From Saprospiraceae bacterium (GTDB taxonomy: Bacteria; Bacteroidota; Bacteroidia; Chitinophagales; Saprospiraceae), in the NCBI GenBank assembly GCA_022448945.1, contig JAKVCV010000020.1, positions 1-64,000 on the forward strand: a DNA stretch of 64,000 nucleotides. Reading direction: 5' to 3'. Positions 30,127-39,524 of the stretch are shown piece by piece. A model generated the notes under the pieces. The model saw only the letters and a program-made list of their open reading frames with translations. It was not told the DNA's origin and did not search any database. Each line of letters begins with the position of its first letter. The first letter of the stretch is position 1. Both the position numbers and the translations under genes were made by a program.

Positions 30127-30963
30127 TTACTTATGTCTTCTTAATATAACTCCATCCCATTTATATAGTTTATCAATTAAATAAGTATAAACAGGGTGAT
30201 TATCTTGTCCATATATACCAGATTCTTCACGAAGGGTAATAAATTGCTCTTTACCATATTTATCGACAGGATAAACAAAAAACTTACTAGCAAAAGTTTC
30301 AGAATTAAAACTATTAGTCAACAAATCAATATAATGTAACTTTTTCCCGTCCCAAAAAATAGTTATTGAGGCTGATACTCCCCCACAATATCCATCATTA
30401 AAAGCAATTTCAATAACATCCTGAATCGAGTATATACCCTTATTCCCCAATGCATTACCTTGTGTATTGGTATAAAGAGTTCCTATTGCTTGAAATTTAA
30501 GTTGATCTATAACAAATCCGTGATCATAAGCTATTAGATTCAAAATAATACTTTCCTCTTTATAATTACCCCTATCTATAGTTTCAATTTTTTCAATTCC
30601 ATAAAAAAACAAAGTTTTAGGAGAATCTAATGAATAAAATGCATGCCTGGCAATATTGCCGCCCCATACAAACCCAAATTGCTCATTTCCTTCCGTTAAA
30701 AAAGAAACATGATACCAATTAGTTCTAAATCCATTAATTTCAATTGCTTCATCTATACGTTCTAAAATGGTTATAGAATGCCCGATTGACAATTCTACCA
30801 AAGGGTTGGGAGTAATATAAGGTGAGGGGTAAATTGGTGTGTTATCAAAAAAAATAAAAAATGATTCCCCAACTTCAAATGTTCTATAAGAACTATTAAA
30901 AGTATAATCTTCTTGAGCAAAAACTGAGAAATTAAACAAAACTAATAAAATACAAATCCTCAT
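30127..30963 (-). CDS. Secreted protein with SH3-like domain, uncharacterised
   Basis: I chose the Met at 30963 because it begins a clean signal peptide (RICILLVLFNFSVFAQ, cut before EDYTF); a Met at 31005 would add 14 residues. Residues 18-115 look like a bacterial SH3 domain with the pattern VEL.IGHSITIL....WYHVSF....GFVWGGNI, which often binds peptidoglycan or other periplasmic ligands. The remaining part (about 120-278) has many beta strands and a G-x-C-G-G-V-S segment but no recognised family. The protein is probably periplasmic. It sits 102 bases downstream of the NUDIX gene on the same strand. Confidence 0.6.
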   Translation of the reverse strand: MRICILLVLFNFSVFAQEDYTFNSSYRTFEVGESFFIFFDNTPIYPSPYITPNPLVELSIGHSITILERIDEAIEINGFRTNWYHVSFLTEGNEQFGFVWGGNIARHAFYSLDSPKTLFFYGIEKIETIDRGNYKEESIILNLIAYDHGFVIDQLKFQAIGTLYTNTQGNALGNKGIYSIQDVIEIAFNDGYCGGVSASITIFWDGKKLHYIDLLTNSFNSETFASKFFVYPVDKYGKEQFITLREESGIYGQDNHPVYTYLIDKLYKWDGVILRRHK

Positions 30964-31065
30964 AGTTATAAATGTATTCAAGGGTAAAATAAAAATATTC
31001 TGCATTATACTTTATCCTATTAGACATTGATTTATTATTAAACAATGAATCATTTAGACATTAAA

Positions 31066-31596
31066 TTAAAATCTAATACTTTCCCCATGAAACACCCCAG
31101 GAAATTTGGAATCTCTAATATATTGTTTTAGAGCAAAAATATTAGATTGGAATGCCATTTCATCCCAAGGAATTTCATCAAGAGAAAATAATTTAGCTTC
31201 AAGCGTTTCTTCACCTGCAGAAAAAACAGGTTCTAATATCCTTGATAAAAACAAAAAATAGACCTGATTAACATGTGTTACATTATAAATAGTATGTAAT
31301 CTTTCAATTTCAATATGTGCATTAGCTTCTTCTAAAACTTCTCTAACAGCGCCTTGTTTTAGTGTCTCATTATTTTCCATAAATCCTGCTGGTAAATTCC
31401 ATTTACCTTTACGGGGTTCAATACTCCTTTTACAAAGCAGTACCTTTTCTTTATAAAAAACCAAAGCACCACAAATAATCTTAGGGTTTTGATAATGAAT
31501 TACTTCACAATTACTACAAATATATCGTTTATGTTTATCTCCTTTAGGTCGCTTATAATCTAATGGGCTATGACCGCAGTTGCTACAATTATTCAT
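31066..31596 (-). CDS. NUDIX hydrolase with N-terminal zinc ribbon
   Basis: Four cysteines in two pairs (C4-x-x-C7 and C27-x-x-C30) form a zinc ribbon like that of NudC-type NADH pyrophosphatases and ADP-ribose-type hydrolases. The catalytic NUDIX box follows: G-F-M-E-N-N-E with the REVLEEA helix, matching G-x5-E-x7-R-E-U-x-E-E-x-G-U with Ala in place of the last Gly. The chain of 176 residues is too short for a full NudC, which is about 250, so the enzyme is better called a small zinc-ribbon NUDIX hydrolase. The likely reaction is cleavage of a nucleoside-diphosphate-linked substrate, exact one unknown. Confidence 0.85.
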   Translation of the reverse strand: MNNCSNCGHSPLDYKRPKGDKHKRYICSNCEVIHYQNPKIICGALVFYKEKVLLCKRSIEPRKGKWNLPAGFMENNETLKQGAVREVLEEANAHIEIERLHTIYNVTHVNQVYFLFLSRILEPVFSAGEETLEAKLFSLDEIPWDEMAFQSNIFALKQYIRDSKFPGVFHGESIRF

Positions 31597-31808
31597 ATTA
31601 TTAAATAGTTGAAATGCTATTATTAAATCTCCGAATAAGCGATAATTAAATTAATAACTATTCCAATATAATATTAATTACTTACTAGATGCATTAGAGT
31701 ATACAAAAGATTAATCATATAATTTTTAGACTAATCTAAATTTATTTTTGCATTACCCATGTTTTTTGTATTTTAGCATACTAAAAGCACTATGTTTAGG
31801 TATAAAAA

Positions 31809-34139
31809 ATGAAAAGACAACTCTATATTTTATTTTTTTCTTTGATTATTATAAGCACTCATGCACAGAATTCTGTGCTGCAAGGCCGGCTTTTAAACTC
31901 TGACAAAGAACCTGTTGTCTTTGCTTCTGTTTCATTAATACTAGAAGATACACTATTTGTTGAGGCTACATCAACAGATTTGGATGGTTCATTTGTTTTC
32001 AATTCACTAAAAAAGGGTATATATACTTTAAGAACGTCCTACATAGGTCTTGAAAATCATGAGATTATTGTTCCGCATAAAAAACCTTTGACTGATCTGG
32101 GTCTAATTCATTTGACATCTAATACCACAATTGATGAAGTCATTGTAAGAGAAAAAGGTATGTCAATTTTTAACCCTATAAAAATTGCTCCTACAGTTGC
32201 TGTTAAACATATTGTGAGACCTGAAATTTTGGAAAAAATTACATCTCCCACCAATCTTATAGAAGCAATTTCGCTTGTAAATGGAGTTCAAGAAGAAGTT
32301 GCCTGTGGCGTATGTTTTACAAATACAATTAGTATTAATGGTTTGCCTGGACAATATACAGCAGTTCTGATTGATGGAACACCTATGTACGGCAATTTAG
32401 CTTCAGTCTATGCATTAAATGGATTGCCAACCACTATGATTGATAGAATTGAAATTACTAAAGGACCAAGTTCCACAATTTTTGGATCTGAAGCAGTAGC
32501 AGGGGTTATCAATGTAATTACAAAAAACCCTGCTAAAGAACCATTGATTTCACTTGACATAATGGGCACTTCCCATTTAGAATCATTTAATAACCTTTCA
32601 TTTGCTGGGAATTTTGGTAAATTTAATACACTAGTTGGTATTAGCCATGCTTATATAGGGACAAATGAAGATAACAATGGTGATGGGTTTGGTGACATAA
32701 TAAATCTTGACAGGATATCTACTTTTGCTAAACTTAATATGCAACGCAAAAAAAACCGAAAGTTTTCATTATTTGCCCGATATTATTACGAAGATCGAAG
32801 AAATGGCGTAGAAGAATATGTAAAAGAAAGAAATTACATAAACCTAAGGGGTGATGAGAATATTTATGGAGAAAGTATTTTCACCCAAAGATGGGAGGTT
32901 TTAGGCAACTACGATTTACCAACTCAAGAATATTTAAAGATCGACTTCTCTTTTTCTGGCCATTATCAGGATAGTTATTACGGAGCTGACAGATATACTG
33001 CTACACAATATATTGGTTATACTAACTTTAACTGGAATAAATATGTTAAAGGACATGGTATAACGGCAGGAATTTCCCTTCGCTATCAATACTATGATGA
33101 CAATACAATCGCCACTTCAGATTCTATTGATGGTAATAATGCTAATCATCAATTCATTCCTGGCATCTTCATACAAGATGCATGGGATATTTCTAAAAAA
33201 ACTGCAATATTGTTTGGTTGCAGGCTTGATTATTATAAAGAACACAACCTTATTCCTGCTCCCAGATTTAATATAAAGTATAAACCAGATACCTGGACAA
33301 CATTCCGACTTAATTTTGGCACAGGCTTTAGAATAGTTAACCTTTTTACAGAAGATCATGCTTTTATAACAGGTAATAGAACAGTAGAAATTGCCGAAAA
33401 ATTACACCCCGAACAATCTTATAACGGATCCTTAAACTTCAATTACGTTTTTAGCATGGGGCCTAGCCAAGGAACTTTGAACATAGACGGTTTTTATACT
33501 TATTTCACTAATGCTATCTTCCCCGACTATAGCAACCCCAATAAAATTATATATAAAAACCTAGATGGTTTTGCTCAAACAAGAGGATTTAATATAAACT
33601 ACAGCCAACAATTTCAATTTCCCCTTTCTGTGAATCTTTCTTATAATATGCAATGGGCAGATCAAACTATAATGACAGAAAACAAAGAACGCATAACAAC
33701 CCCTTTAGAATATTCACCCTTATATACTGGATCAATTGTAATCAATTACAACATAAAAAAATGGAATCTCAATATAGCTTATACTGGTCAACTAACAGGG
33801 CCTATGCAATTACCGGAAGTTTTTGACTTAGATGAAAATGGAGACCCCTTATCAGTTGCCCGACCTACCCTATCGAAACCATTTTCAATGCACAATATTC
33901 AAATTACTAAAGATTTCAAGAAATATAACTTCAGCATTTACATAGGAGTCCAAAACCTATTTGATTATCGTCAGGAAATGTCTCCTTTAGTTGGTTATAA
34001 TGACCCTAATACTAGTGCAGGATTTAGCGAATATTTCGATACCGCATATTCTTACTCTCCAATTCATGGTCGTGAATTCTATCTTGGAATTCGGTGGAAA
34101 TGGTCTCCAGTTAATAAACAGAATCCAATATCATTGTAG
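31809..34139 (+). CDS. TonB-dependent receptor with CGVC plug motif
   Basis: This is an outer-membrane active transporter driven by TonB. A signal peptide (ends in STHAQ) is followed by a carboxypeptidase-like beta domain (about 22-105, SVLQGRLLN and the turn DGSFVFNSLKKGIYTL) and then the plug. The plug reads EEVACGVCFTNTISINGLPG with Cys166 and Cys169, then VLIDGTPMYGNLASVYALNG and FGSEAVAGVINVITKNP. This CGVC sub-family of Bacteroidota receptors is often linked to metal or metallophore uptake. The barrel follows to residue 776 and ends in a terminal strand FYLGIRWKW. The ligand is unknown. It is transcribed towards the symporter gene at 34172 with a 32-base gap. Confidence 0.88.
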   Translation: MKRQLYILFFSLIIISTHAQNSVLQGRLLNSDKEPVVFASVSLILEDTLFVEATSTDLDGSFVFNSLKKGIYTLRTSYIGLENHEIIVPHKKPLTDLGLIHLTSNTTIDEVIVREKGMSIFNPIKIAPTVAVKHIVRPEILEKITSPTNLIEAISLVNGVQEEVACGVCFTNTISINGLPGQYTAVLIDGTPMYGNLASVYALNGLPTTMIDRIEITKGPSSTIFGSEAVAGVINVITKNPAKEPLISLDIMGTSHLESFNNLSFAGNFGKFNTLVGISHAYIGTNEDNNGDGFGDIINLDRISTFAKLNMQRKKNRKFSLFARYYYEDRRNGVEEYVKERNYINLRGDENIYGESIFTQRWEVLGNYDLPTQEYLKIDFSFSGHYQDSYYGADRYTATQYIGYTNFNWNKYVKGHGITAGISLRYQYYDDNTIATSDSIDGNNANHQFIPGIFIQDAWDISKKTAILFGCRLDYYKEHNLIPAPRFNIKYKPDTWTTFRLNFGTGFRIVNLFTEDHAFITGNRTVEIAEKLHPEQSYNGSLNFNYVFSMGPSQGTLNIDGFYTYFTNAIFPDYSNPNKIIYKNLDGFAQTRGFNINYSQQFQFPLSVNLSYNMQWADQTIMTENKERITTPLEYSPLYTGSIVINYNIKKWNLNIAYTGQLTGPMQLPEVFDLDENGDPLSVARPTLSKPFSMHNIQITKDFKKYNFSIYIGVQNLFDYRQEMSPLVGYNDPNTSAGFSEYFDTAYSYSPIHGREFYLGIRWKWSPVNKQNPISL

Positions 34140-34171
34140 TGTACAATTATCCTTCTAAAGGAAAATTAATT

Positions 34172-35974
34172 TCATATAAAAATTTTAGTTCTAGTAATAA
34201 AATACCTAAGAACAAAAAATGATATAACAGATACCCCTAAATTAATAGTAGCATAATAATAATCGAGAAAAATTAATTTCCCTATAAAGAAAAGAAATGA
34301 ATATGTAAGCGCAGTAGCACTTATCCAACAAATAATAAGAGCTGGAATCTCTGATTTTAAAGGTGGCATTCCTAACTTATCACGAACAGTTCGCCAAGCA
34401 CCTTCAGGCTCAACCTGTAAATAAAATCGTTTAAGTGTTTCATCGCTTTCAGGTTTAGTTATAAAAGTTACAATTAACCAAACAACAGTCGTAAAAAGGG
34501 TGGTACACAATAAAACTCCTTCATTTGCTACAAAACTATTCTGAACAACCTCCTTACTAATTGTAACATCAAACATAGGAGCCAAAATAAATTTACTGAG
34601 GGTATAACCAACAATAGGTGCTAAAGTGGCAGAAATCTCACTCCAGATATTTATTCTACTCCAATACCACCTCAGAATCAAAACAGCCCCTAAACCAGCA
34701 GAAGAAGCTATAAGAAAACGTGCAGCACCATCTATTGTATCTACAAATGATGTAACAATCAGTGCAATTAACATAATACATACCGTAAAAAACTTGCCTA
34801 CTAAAACTAATCTTTTCTGGGTAACTTGTACACTTTTTTCTTCTAAATGTCTTTTGTACAAATCATTTGTCAGATAACTAGCTCCCCAGTTAAGCTGTGT
34901 TGAAATCGTACTCATATAGGCACCTAAAAAAGCTGTAAATAATAAACCACGGAGTCCAGTAGGCATAAAATCCCTCATTGCCAAAACAAAGCCATCTCCT
35001 GCTTTATTCATAGGCAGATCAGGGTAAACTATCAAAGCACATAAACCAACAATTATCCATGGCCATGGCCTTAGTGCATAGTGTGCTATTTGAAAGAAAA
35101 GAGTAGCAAGTACAGAATTTTTTTCATCCTTTGTGCTCATCATACGCTGTGAAATATAACCACCACCCCCTGGTTCATTACCAGGATACCAACTAGCCCA
35201 CCATTGAACTGCAACAAAAGAAAAGAAAGCACCTATTGTAAGCCCAAAGGCACCAACAGCAGAACCTGTTGAGTTAATATTTGGAAAAAAGTTAAACCTC
35301 CATTCAGGCAATTTATCTTTAAGTCCTTCTATTCCCCCTACCTGATCAGAATTAAGCATTATAACTGCTAAAATAATGCAACCGGTCATAGCAAGTAGGA
35401 ACTGTAGTGCATCGGTAATAGCTACGCCCAATAATCCAGAAAGGGAAGCATAGATAGCAATAAGCAACATTAATACAGCTACAAATAAAAAAGCAGTTGA
35501 ATAATCAACATCTAAAAAAATAACTAGAATTTTTATCATTGCCGCATTTACCCAGCCAATAATAATTGTATTAAAAAAAACACCGAGGTAAACCGATTTG
35601 AATTTCCTGAAAAGTTTAGCAGCCTTACCAGAGTATCTCAATTCTAAAAACTCCAATTCCGTTAACACATTCGCCTTTCTCCACATTTTTGCAAAAAAGA
35701 AAGTGGTGAGCATACCACCTATAAGCATGTTCCACCATAACCAGTTTCCAGAGATTCCATTTTTTTTAATAACTTCAGCTACCCAGAGTGGAGTGTCTGC
35801 AGCAAAAGTAGTGGCAACCATAGAAATACCAGCTATATACCAGGGTAAATTCCGTCCTGCTAAAAAAAAGTCTGTCAATGATAGACTTGCAATTTTTTTA
35901 AATTTTAAACCTATAGTTAATGTAAGACCCAAAAAGAAAACAACAATTATCCAATCTAAAAACTCTAAAATCAT
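34172..35974 (-). CDS. Sodium:solute symporter (SSS) family transporter
   Basis: The 600-residue protein has about 13-14 hydrophobic helices. The N-terminal block GLKFKKIASLSLTDFFLAGRNLPWYIAGISMVATTFAADTPLWVAE is diagnostic of the solute:sodium symporter family (Pfam SSF), with the AGR-L-P-W motif after the first helix. It moves an unidentified solute (sugar, amino acid or carboxylate) using the sodium gradient. The helices around 340-360 (TGLRGLLFTAFLGAYMSTISTQLNWG) fit the sodium site region. It is convergent with the TonB receptor, and the two are not in one operon. The substrate cannot be determined from the sequence. Confidence 0.88.
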   Translation of the reverse strand: MILEFLDWIIVVFFLGLTLTIGLKFKKIASLSLTDFFLAGRNLPWYIAGISMVATTFAADTPLWVAEVIKKNGISGNWLWWNMLIGGMLTTFFFAKMWRKANVLTELEFLELRYSGKAAKLFRKFKSVYLGVFFNTIIIGWVNAAMIKILVIFLDVDYSTAFLFVAVLMLLIAIYASLSGLLGVAITDALQFLLAMTGCIILAVIMLNSDQVGGIEGLKDKLPEWRFNFFPNINSTGSAVGAFGLTIGAFFSFVAVQWWASWYPGNEPGGGGYISQRMMSTKDEKNSVLATLFFQIAHYALRPWPWIIVGLCALIVYPDLPMNKAGDGFVLAMRDFMPTGLRGLLFTAFLGAYMSTISTQLNWGASYLTNDLYKRHLEEKSVQVTQKRLVLVGKFFTVCIMLIALIVTSFVDTIDGAARFLIASSAGLGAVLILRWYWSRINIWSEISATLAPIVGYTLSKFILAPMFDVTISKEVVQNSFVANEGVLLCTTLFTTVVWLIVTFITKPESDETLKRFYLQVEPEGAWRTVRDKLGMPPLKSEIPALIICWISATALTYSFLFFIGKLIFLDYYYATINLGVSVISFFVLRYFITRTKIFI

Positions 35975-36153
35975 AATAATCCAATACTTTGATACTTAAA
36001 TACTATCTGTTTAGCACGGTAGCTTTTTTATAATAGATTAATTTATTTTATCATTATACTAATTCATAACAAAAACATAATATATCTTTGGGAAAGATAA
36101 AAATAAAAAGTCAAAAATACATATGCTCAATATGAACTTCAAATAAAAGAACA

Positions 36154-36570
36154 ATGAAAGAACTACTAATTTCGATACTAATTTTGATAATAAACAATCA
36201 AATTTATGGACAGTTAATAACAACTAAAATAAAAGATTTTGAGCCAAAACAAGAATATAACAATATCAATGTAACACCTTTACATAGTGATGAAAATTCC
36301 TCTGTATTCCTTATTTTTATAAAACAAGGAGTAAAAAAACACATGCATCAATACCATACCGAAGTAGTTACTGTGCTTGAAGGAAAAGGAACGATGTATT
36401 TGGGTGAATCATCTATAAATATCTCTCCCGGTGATCATATAGTCATCCCTCAGAATACACCACATGCTGTAATTACTACAAGCAATAAACCACTAAAAGT
36501 AATTTCGGTTCAATCTCCAGAATTTATTGGTGAAGATCGTATTTTTATAGATGATGAGAAAGAAGAATAA
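36154..36570 (+). CDS. Secreted cupin-domain protein
   Basis: A signal peptide (LISILILIINNQIYGQ) precedes a single cupin fold of about 115 residues. Cupin motif 1 is KKHMHQYHTEVVTVLEGKG, with His residues in H-x-H-type positions and the Glu before G-K-G. Motif 2 is SPGDHIVIPQNTPHAV, carrying the last His ligand. The protein should bind a metal ion, usually Fe, Mn or Ni, in the periplasm. Whether it is an enzyme or a sensor cannot be told. It stands alone, divergent from the symporter gene. Confidence 0.8.
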   Translation: MKELLISILILIINNQIYGQLITTKIKDFEPKQEYNNINVTPLHSDENSSVFLIFIKQGVKKHMHQYHTEVVTVLEGKGTMYLGESSINISPGDHIVIPQNTPHAVITTSNKPLKVISVQSPEFIGEDRIFIDDEKEE

Positions 36571-36700
36571 AGCGATTTCTTTAAGAACTACCTGTTCAAA
36601 TTAAAATACTCAATTAGTAAACTATAATATAAGGAATCGAGAAGATTACAAACAATATTTACAATAAATAGCATATTTTATAACACTACAACAGTATTTA

Positions 36701-37858
36701 TCAACGATATAAAACCACTTTTTTTGAAAACTGATGTTCTCCATATGAAAAATGCAAAAAATAAACACCAGCAGGAAACTCATTGACTGAGAAATTTAAA
36801 TGCTGTTCCCCCGCTTCGACCCTACGATCCTGAAACACTTTTAACCTCATGCCAGATAAATTAAAGAGGCTGATAGTTAGGTTTGATGTTTTATCCAAAT
36901 TAATTTTAACATTTAGGTTATCTAAAACAGGATTAGGGAATACAGATATTTTTTCAGAAAAAGCCATATTATCCTGACAAGACACTCCTAAAACAATATT
37001 GGGTAAAGTTAATACACTAAGTTCTGCAGAACCAAATATACTGGATTCATTACTGATATAAATATGATTATTATCCAAAAAATCTAATCCTTCCTTCTGA
37101 GAGATATTGAGCGTAATACTCTGACGGTTTCCATCAAAAAACTGGTTTCCAATAAAATCACTAAACAACCAAATGCGATTTGCTGACAACAAAGCAAGTA
37201 TTGAACCATCTGAAGAGATTGAAGCTGCAGTAATTTCAAAAATATAACTACTCTGTTGCGTATTAAAACTATCTATCAATTCTGCAGCATAAGAGCCCGA
37301 ATCTACTGGAACCTTATATAGCCATGTATAACCCAAATGAGGCACTGTTCTATCTTTTGTAAAAACATACAGAGCACCCTCATAATATACCATAGCTTCA
37401 GTATCATATTTCTTTTCGTTATTTTGAGGAGGGAAAGCAGTCTGTTCTGGATAATAATAATTTATAATTTCCGCTGTTACAGTTGACCCTAGAACTAAAT
37501 CAGGATGGGGTATTTTATAAATCCTAAGGTTCTGTCGATTGTTCGAATTATTGCCAAAATCACCAATATAAACATTCCCTTGATTATCATGGGTAATATC
37601 TTCCCAATCAATATTTGTTGCATTTTGTATTTCTATTGTTCTAAGAATATTACCAAAAGTGTCTATTTGATATAACTTGGACAAATCACCTCCATCATTA
37701 TGTAACCAAACACTATTAGAGCTGCTTACTAAAACACCGGAATTCTCCGCTAAAGAGGATGGTATTGCACAAATTGTCCGTATATTTTGACTATATACAG
37801 ATATTGAAAACACATAAAACAATAATAGAATAAAAATTAATTTCATGACTCTAATCAA
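36701..37858 (-). CDS. Secreted protein with type IX secretion sorting domain
   Basis: The N-terminal signal peptide (MKLIFILLLFYVFSISVYS) leads into a beta-rich body of about 270 residues with repeated patterns such as NSVWLHNDGGDLSKLYQID and IYIGDFGNNSNNRQNLRIYK, similar to a beta-propeller. The last 80 residues begin with ISVFPNPVLDNLNVKI and contain LFNLSGMRLKV and AGVYFLHFSYG, ending KKVVLYR. This is the Por-type C-terminal sorting domain (TIGR04183), which directs cargo through the type IX machinery to the cell surface. The enzymatic role, if any, is not recognised. Confidence 0.85.
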   Translation of the reverse strand: MIRVMKLIFILLLFYVFSISVYSQNIRTICAIPSSLAENSGVLVSSSNSVWLHNDGGDLSKLYQIDTFGNILRTIEIQNATNIDWEDITHDNQGNVYIGDFGNNSNNRQNLRIYKIPHPDLVLGSTVTAEIINYYYPEQTAFPPQNNEKKYDTEAMVYYEGALYVFTKDRTVPHLGYTWLYKVPVDSGSYAAELIDSFNTQQSSYIFEITAASISSDGSILALLSANRIWLFSDFIGNQFFDGNRQSITLNISQKEGLDFLDNNHIYISNESSIFGSAELSVLTLPNIVLGVSCQDNMAFSEKISVFPNPVLDNLNVKINLDKTSNLTISLFNLSGMRLKVFQDRRVEAGEQHLNFSVNEFPAGVYFLHFSYGEHQFSKKVVLYR

Positions 37859-38279
37859 TAATTAATAATATTTCTAATATTCTATTGCTTTTTAAAGCTT
37901 TTGTCTCAACAACTATCAAATCACTTAAACGACTGAACAGAAGACACTTGCAATAGAGATATTGATATCACAATATTATTAAAAGAGCATTTTTTAAACA
38001 TTGACTATTATCAATAAATACGTTGTTTTATCCCTCATTTTTATATTACCAAAGAAAAAATCAATTAGATACAATAGCACGTAATAAATAAAGCATATCC
38101 TGAAGTCCGATAATTACAAAGTCGTAGTAATACTTATGAATCAGATCGAATCCTATTAATTTTTATTCATTATTTTTTTTAAACATAGCCTTATTTAGTA
38201 CCTTGTAATATGTAAAAACAGGTATTACCAATTAATTACATCTTGGTGAATAGTTAACCTTTAGCCTAAAAAGAAAAAA
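37859..38279. other. Intergenic region between T9SS cargo and RlpA genes
   Basis: This 421-base region contains the divergent starts of the genes at 37858 and 38280. I found no convincing open frame, no perfect hairpin and no full Bacteroidota promoter pair. A run GATCGAATCC at 38144-38153 looks like a tRNA T-loop but has no surrounding tRNA arms. Nothing else to report. Confidence 0.4.
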
Positions 38280-39032
38280 ATGAGAACTTTATCACCTATA
38301 TTGATCTTTGTTTTTGTATTAAGTCAAATTGCACTTAGTAATCCTAAAGAAAAAGGATTAGCAAGTTGTTATAACGATAGTTTCCATGGCAGAAAAACTG
38401 CCTCTGGTGAGAAATACAACAAAAACAAACTTTCTGCAGCGCACAAAACTTTACCTTTTGGAACTAAGGTAAGAGTCTACAACCCTGCGAATAAAAAATC
38501 TGTTGATGTAGTGATTAATGACCGGGGTCCTTTCATTAAAGGCAGAATCATTGAATTATCCAGGAAGGCTGCCCAACAAATTAACTTAATTAAAACTGGT
38601 GTAGCTCAAGTAGAAATTACTGTAATCCAGTACAAGAATTCTGTTTCTCAAAGTAGCAATGGCAGCATCAAATCTTCATCATCATCCGAATCTAAAAACA
38701 TGATTAATGAAGCACAGGAGATGGAACCAGGTGGGTTATATAAAATGCAAGTCCTTAAACTAAAAGCCAAAGGGTATGGAGTTCAAGTAGCTGGTTATAG
38801 TGATTATCAATCTGTTGTCCAGCAATTAGCCGTTTTTCAAGACAATTTTTTCAAAGGAGCTACTGTGTTTGTCGACGAAAAAGATAACAAACCGTATTAC
38901 AAAATCATTTTAGGACCTTTGAATACTAGAGCAGAAGCAACTAGTTATTGTCAAAACATTAAAAGCAAATATAATATAAATGATGCTTTTGTCGTAAATA
39001 TTGCTGAATTGGCGGCGAAGAAAAAAGATTAA
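38280..39032 (+). CDS. RlpA-like lytic transglycosylase with SPOR domain
   Basis: RlpA-type proteins cut peptidoglycan glycan strands at the septum, preferring strands without stem peptides. A signal peptide is followed by the double-psi beta-barrel domain (about 24-116): GLASCYNDSFHGRKTASGE, LSAAHKTLPFGTKVRV with the conserved His, and VVINDRGPFIKGRIIELS with the catalytic-type Asp. After a Ser-rich linker (SSNGSIKSSSSSESK) the C-terminal 85 residues form a SPOR domain (YGVQVAGYSDYQSV...YYKIILGPLNTRAEA), which binds denuded glycans. There is no lipobox, so unlike E. coli RlpA the protein is likely soluble in the periplasm. The lipoprotein gene at 39099 follows. Confidence 0.88.
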   Translation: MRTLSPILIFVFVLSQIALSNPKEKGLASCYNDSFHGRKTASGEKYNKNKLSAAHKTLPFGTKVRVYNPANKKSVDVVINDRGPFIKGRIIELSRKAAQQINLIKTGVAQVEITVIQYKNSVSQSSNGSIKSSSSSESKNMINEAQEMEPGGLYKMQVLKLKAKGYGVQVAGYSDYQSVVQQLAVFQDNFFKGATVFVDEKDNKPYYKIILGPLNTRAEATSYCQNIKSKYNINDAFVVNIAELAAKKKD

Positions 39033-39098
39033 CTCAATATCATTAAAGGCATTTGATTAATATTGTTTTTAAAACCTAACATATAACAACAAAATACC

Positions 39099-39467
39099 AT
39101 GAAAAAAATATTTCTTTTCTGCACTTATCTATGTTTTATGATTTGTGTTAATTCATGTGAAAAGGCTGAAAAAATATTACTTATTTCAAATCACAAATGG
39201 GTTGTTACAAATGATTCTAAAGGTGGAAATCCCGGGGAAGTATATTCATTCCTCGATAATAGACTCTTTTTCTTTACTACTAGTTCTGGATCTACAATAG
39301 ATGGGAAATGGGATTTTAATAACTCTGATAATATTAATACTATTTATATTGAAACAACTGCAACTACTAAATATACCATTCATAAACTAACTTCTGATGA
39401 ACTAGAATTAAAACCCAAAAGTGGGATGTCTACTTTAATGATCTCTTTAGCTCCTCAACCGAACTAG
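39099..39467 (+). CDS. Small lipocalin-like lipoprotein
   Basis: A lipoprotein signal (FLFCTYLCFMICVNSC) places a lipidated Cys at about residue 20. The mature part has a short strand series (HKWVVTNDSKGG, EVYSFLDNRLFFFTT, TIDGKWDFN, TIYIETTATTKYTIHKL, ELELKPKSG), typical of small lipocalin-like or DUF-type beta proteins of Bacteroidota. No catalytic residues are visible. The spacing of 66 bases from the RlpA gene suggests possible co-transcription. Confidence 0.6.
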   Translation: MKKIFLFCTYLCFMICVNSCEKAEKILLISNHKWVVTNDSKGGNPGEVYSFLDNRLFFFTTSSGSTIDGKWDFNNSDNINTIYIETTATTKYTIHKLTSDELELKPKSGMSTLMISLAPQPN

Positions 39468-39524
39468 CAAAATCAGAAGAACAACCAAGAGAGAAATAAT
39501 TTGATATGGAAGCTATCTTTTTTT

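Noticed and set aside
38141-38160. tRNA-like T-loop GATCGAATCC
   Set aside because: No acceptor stem or anticodon arm can be formed around it in the expected distance.
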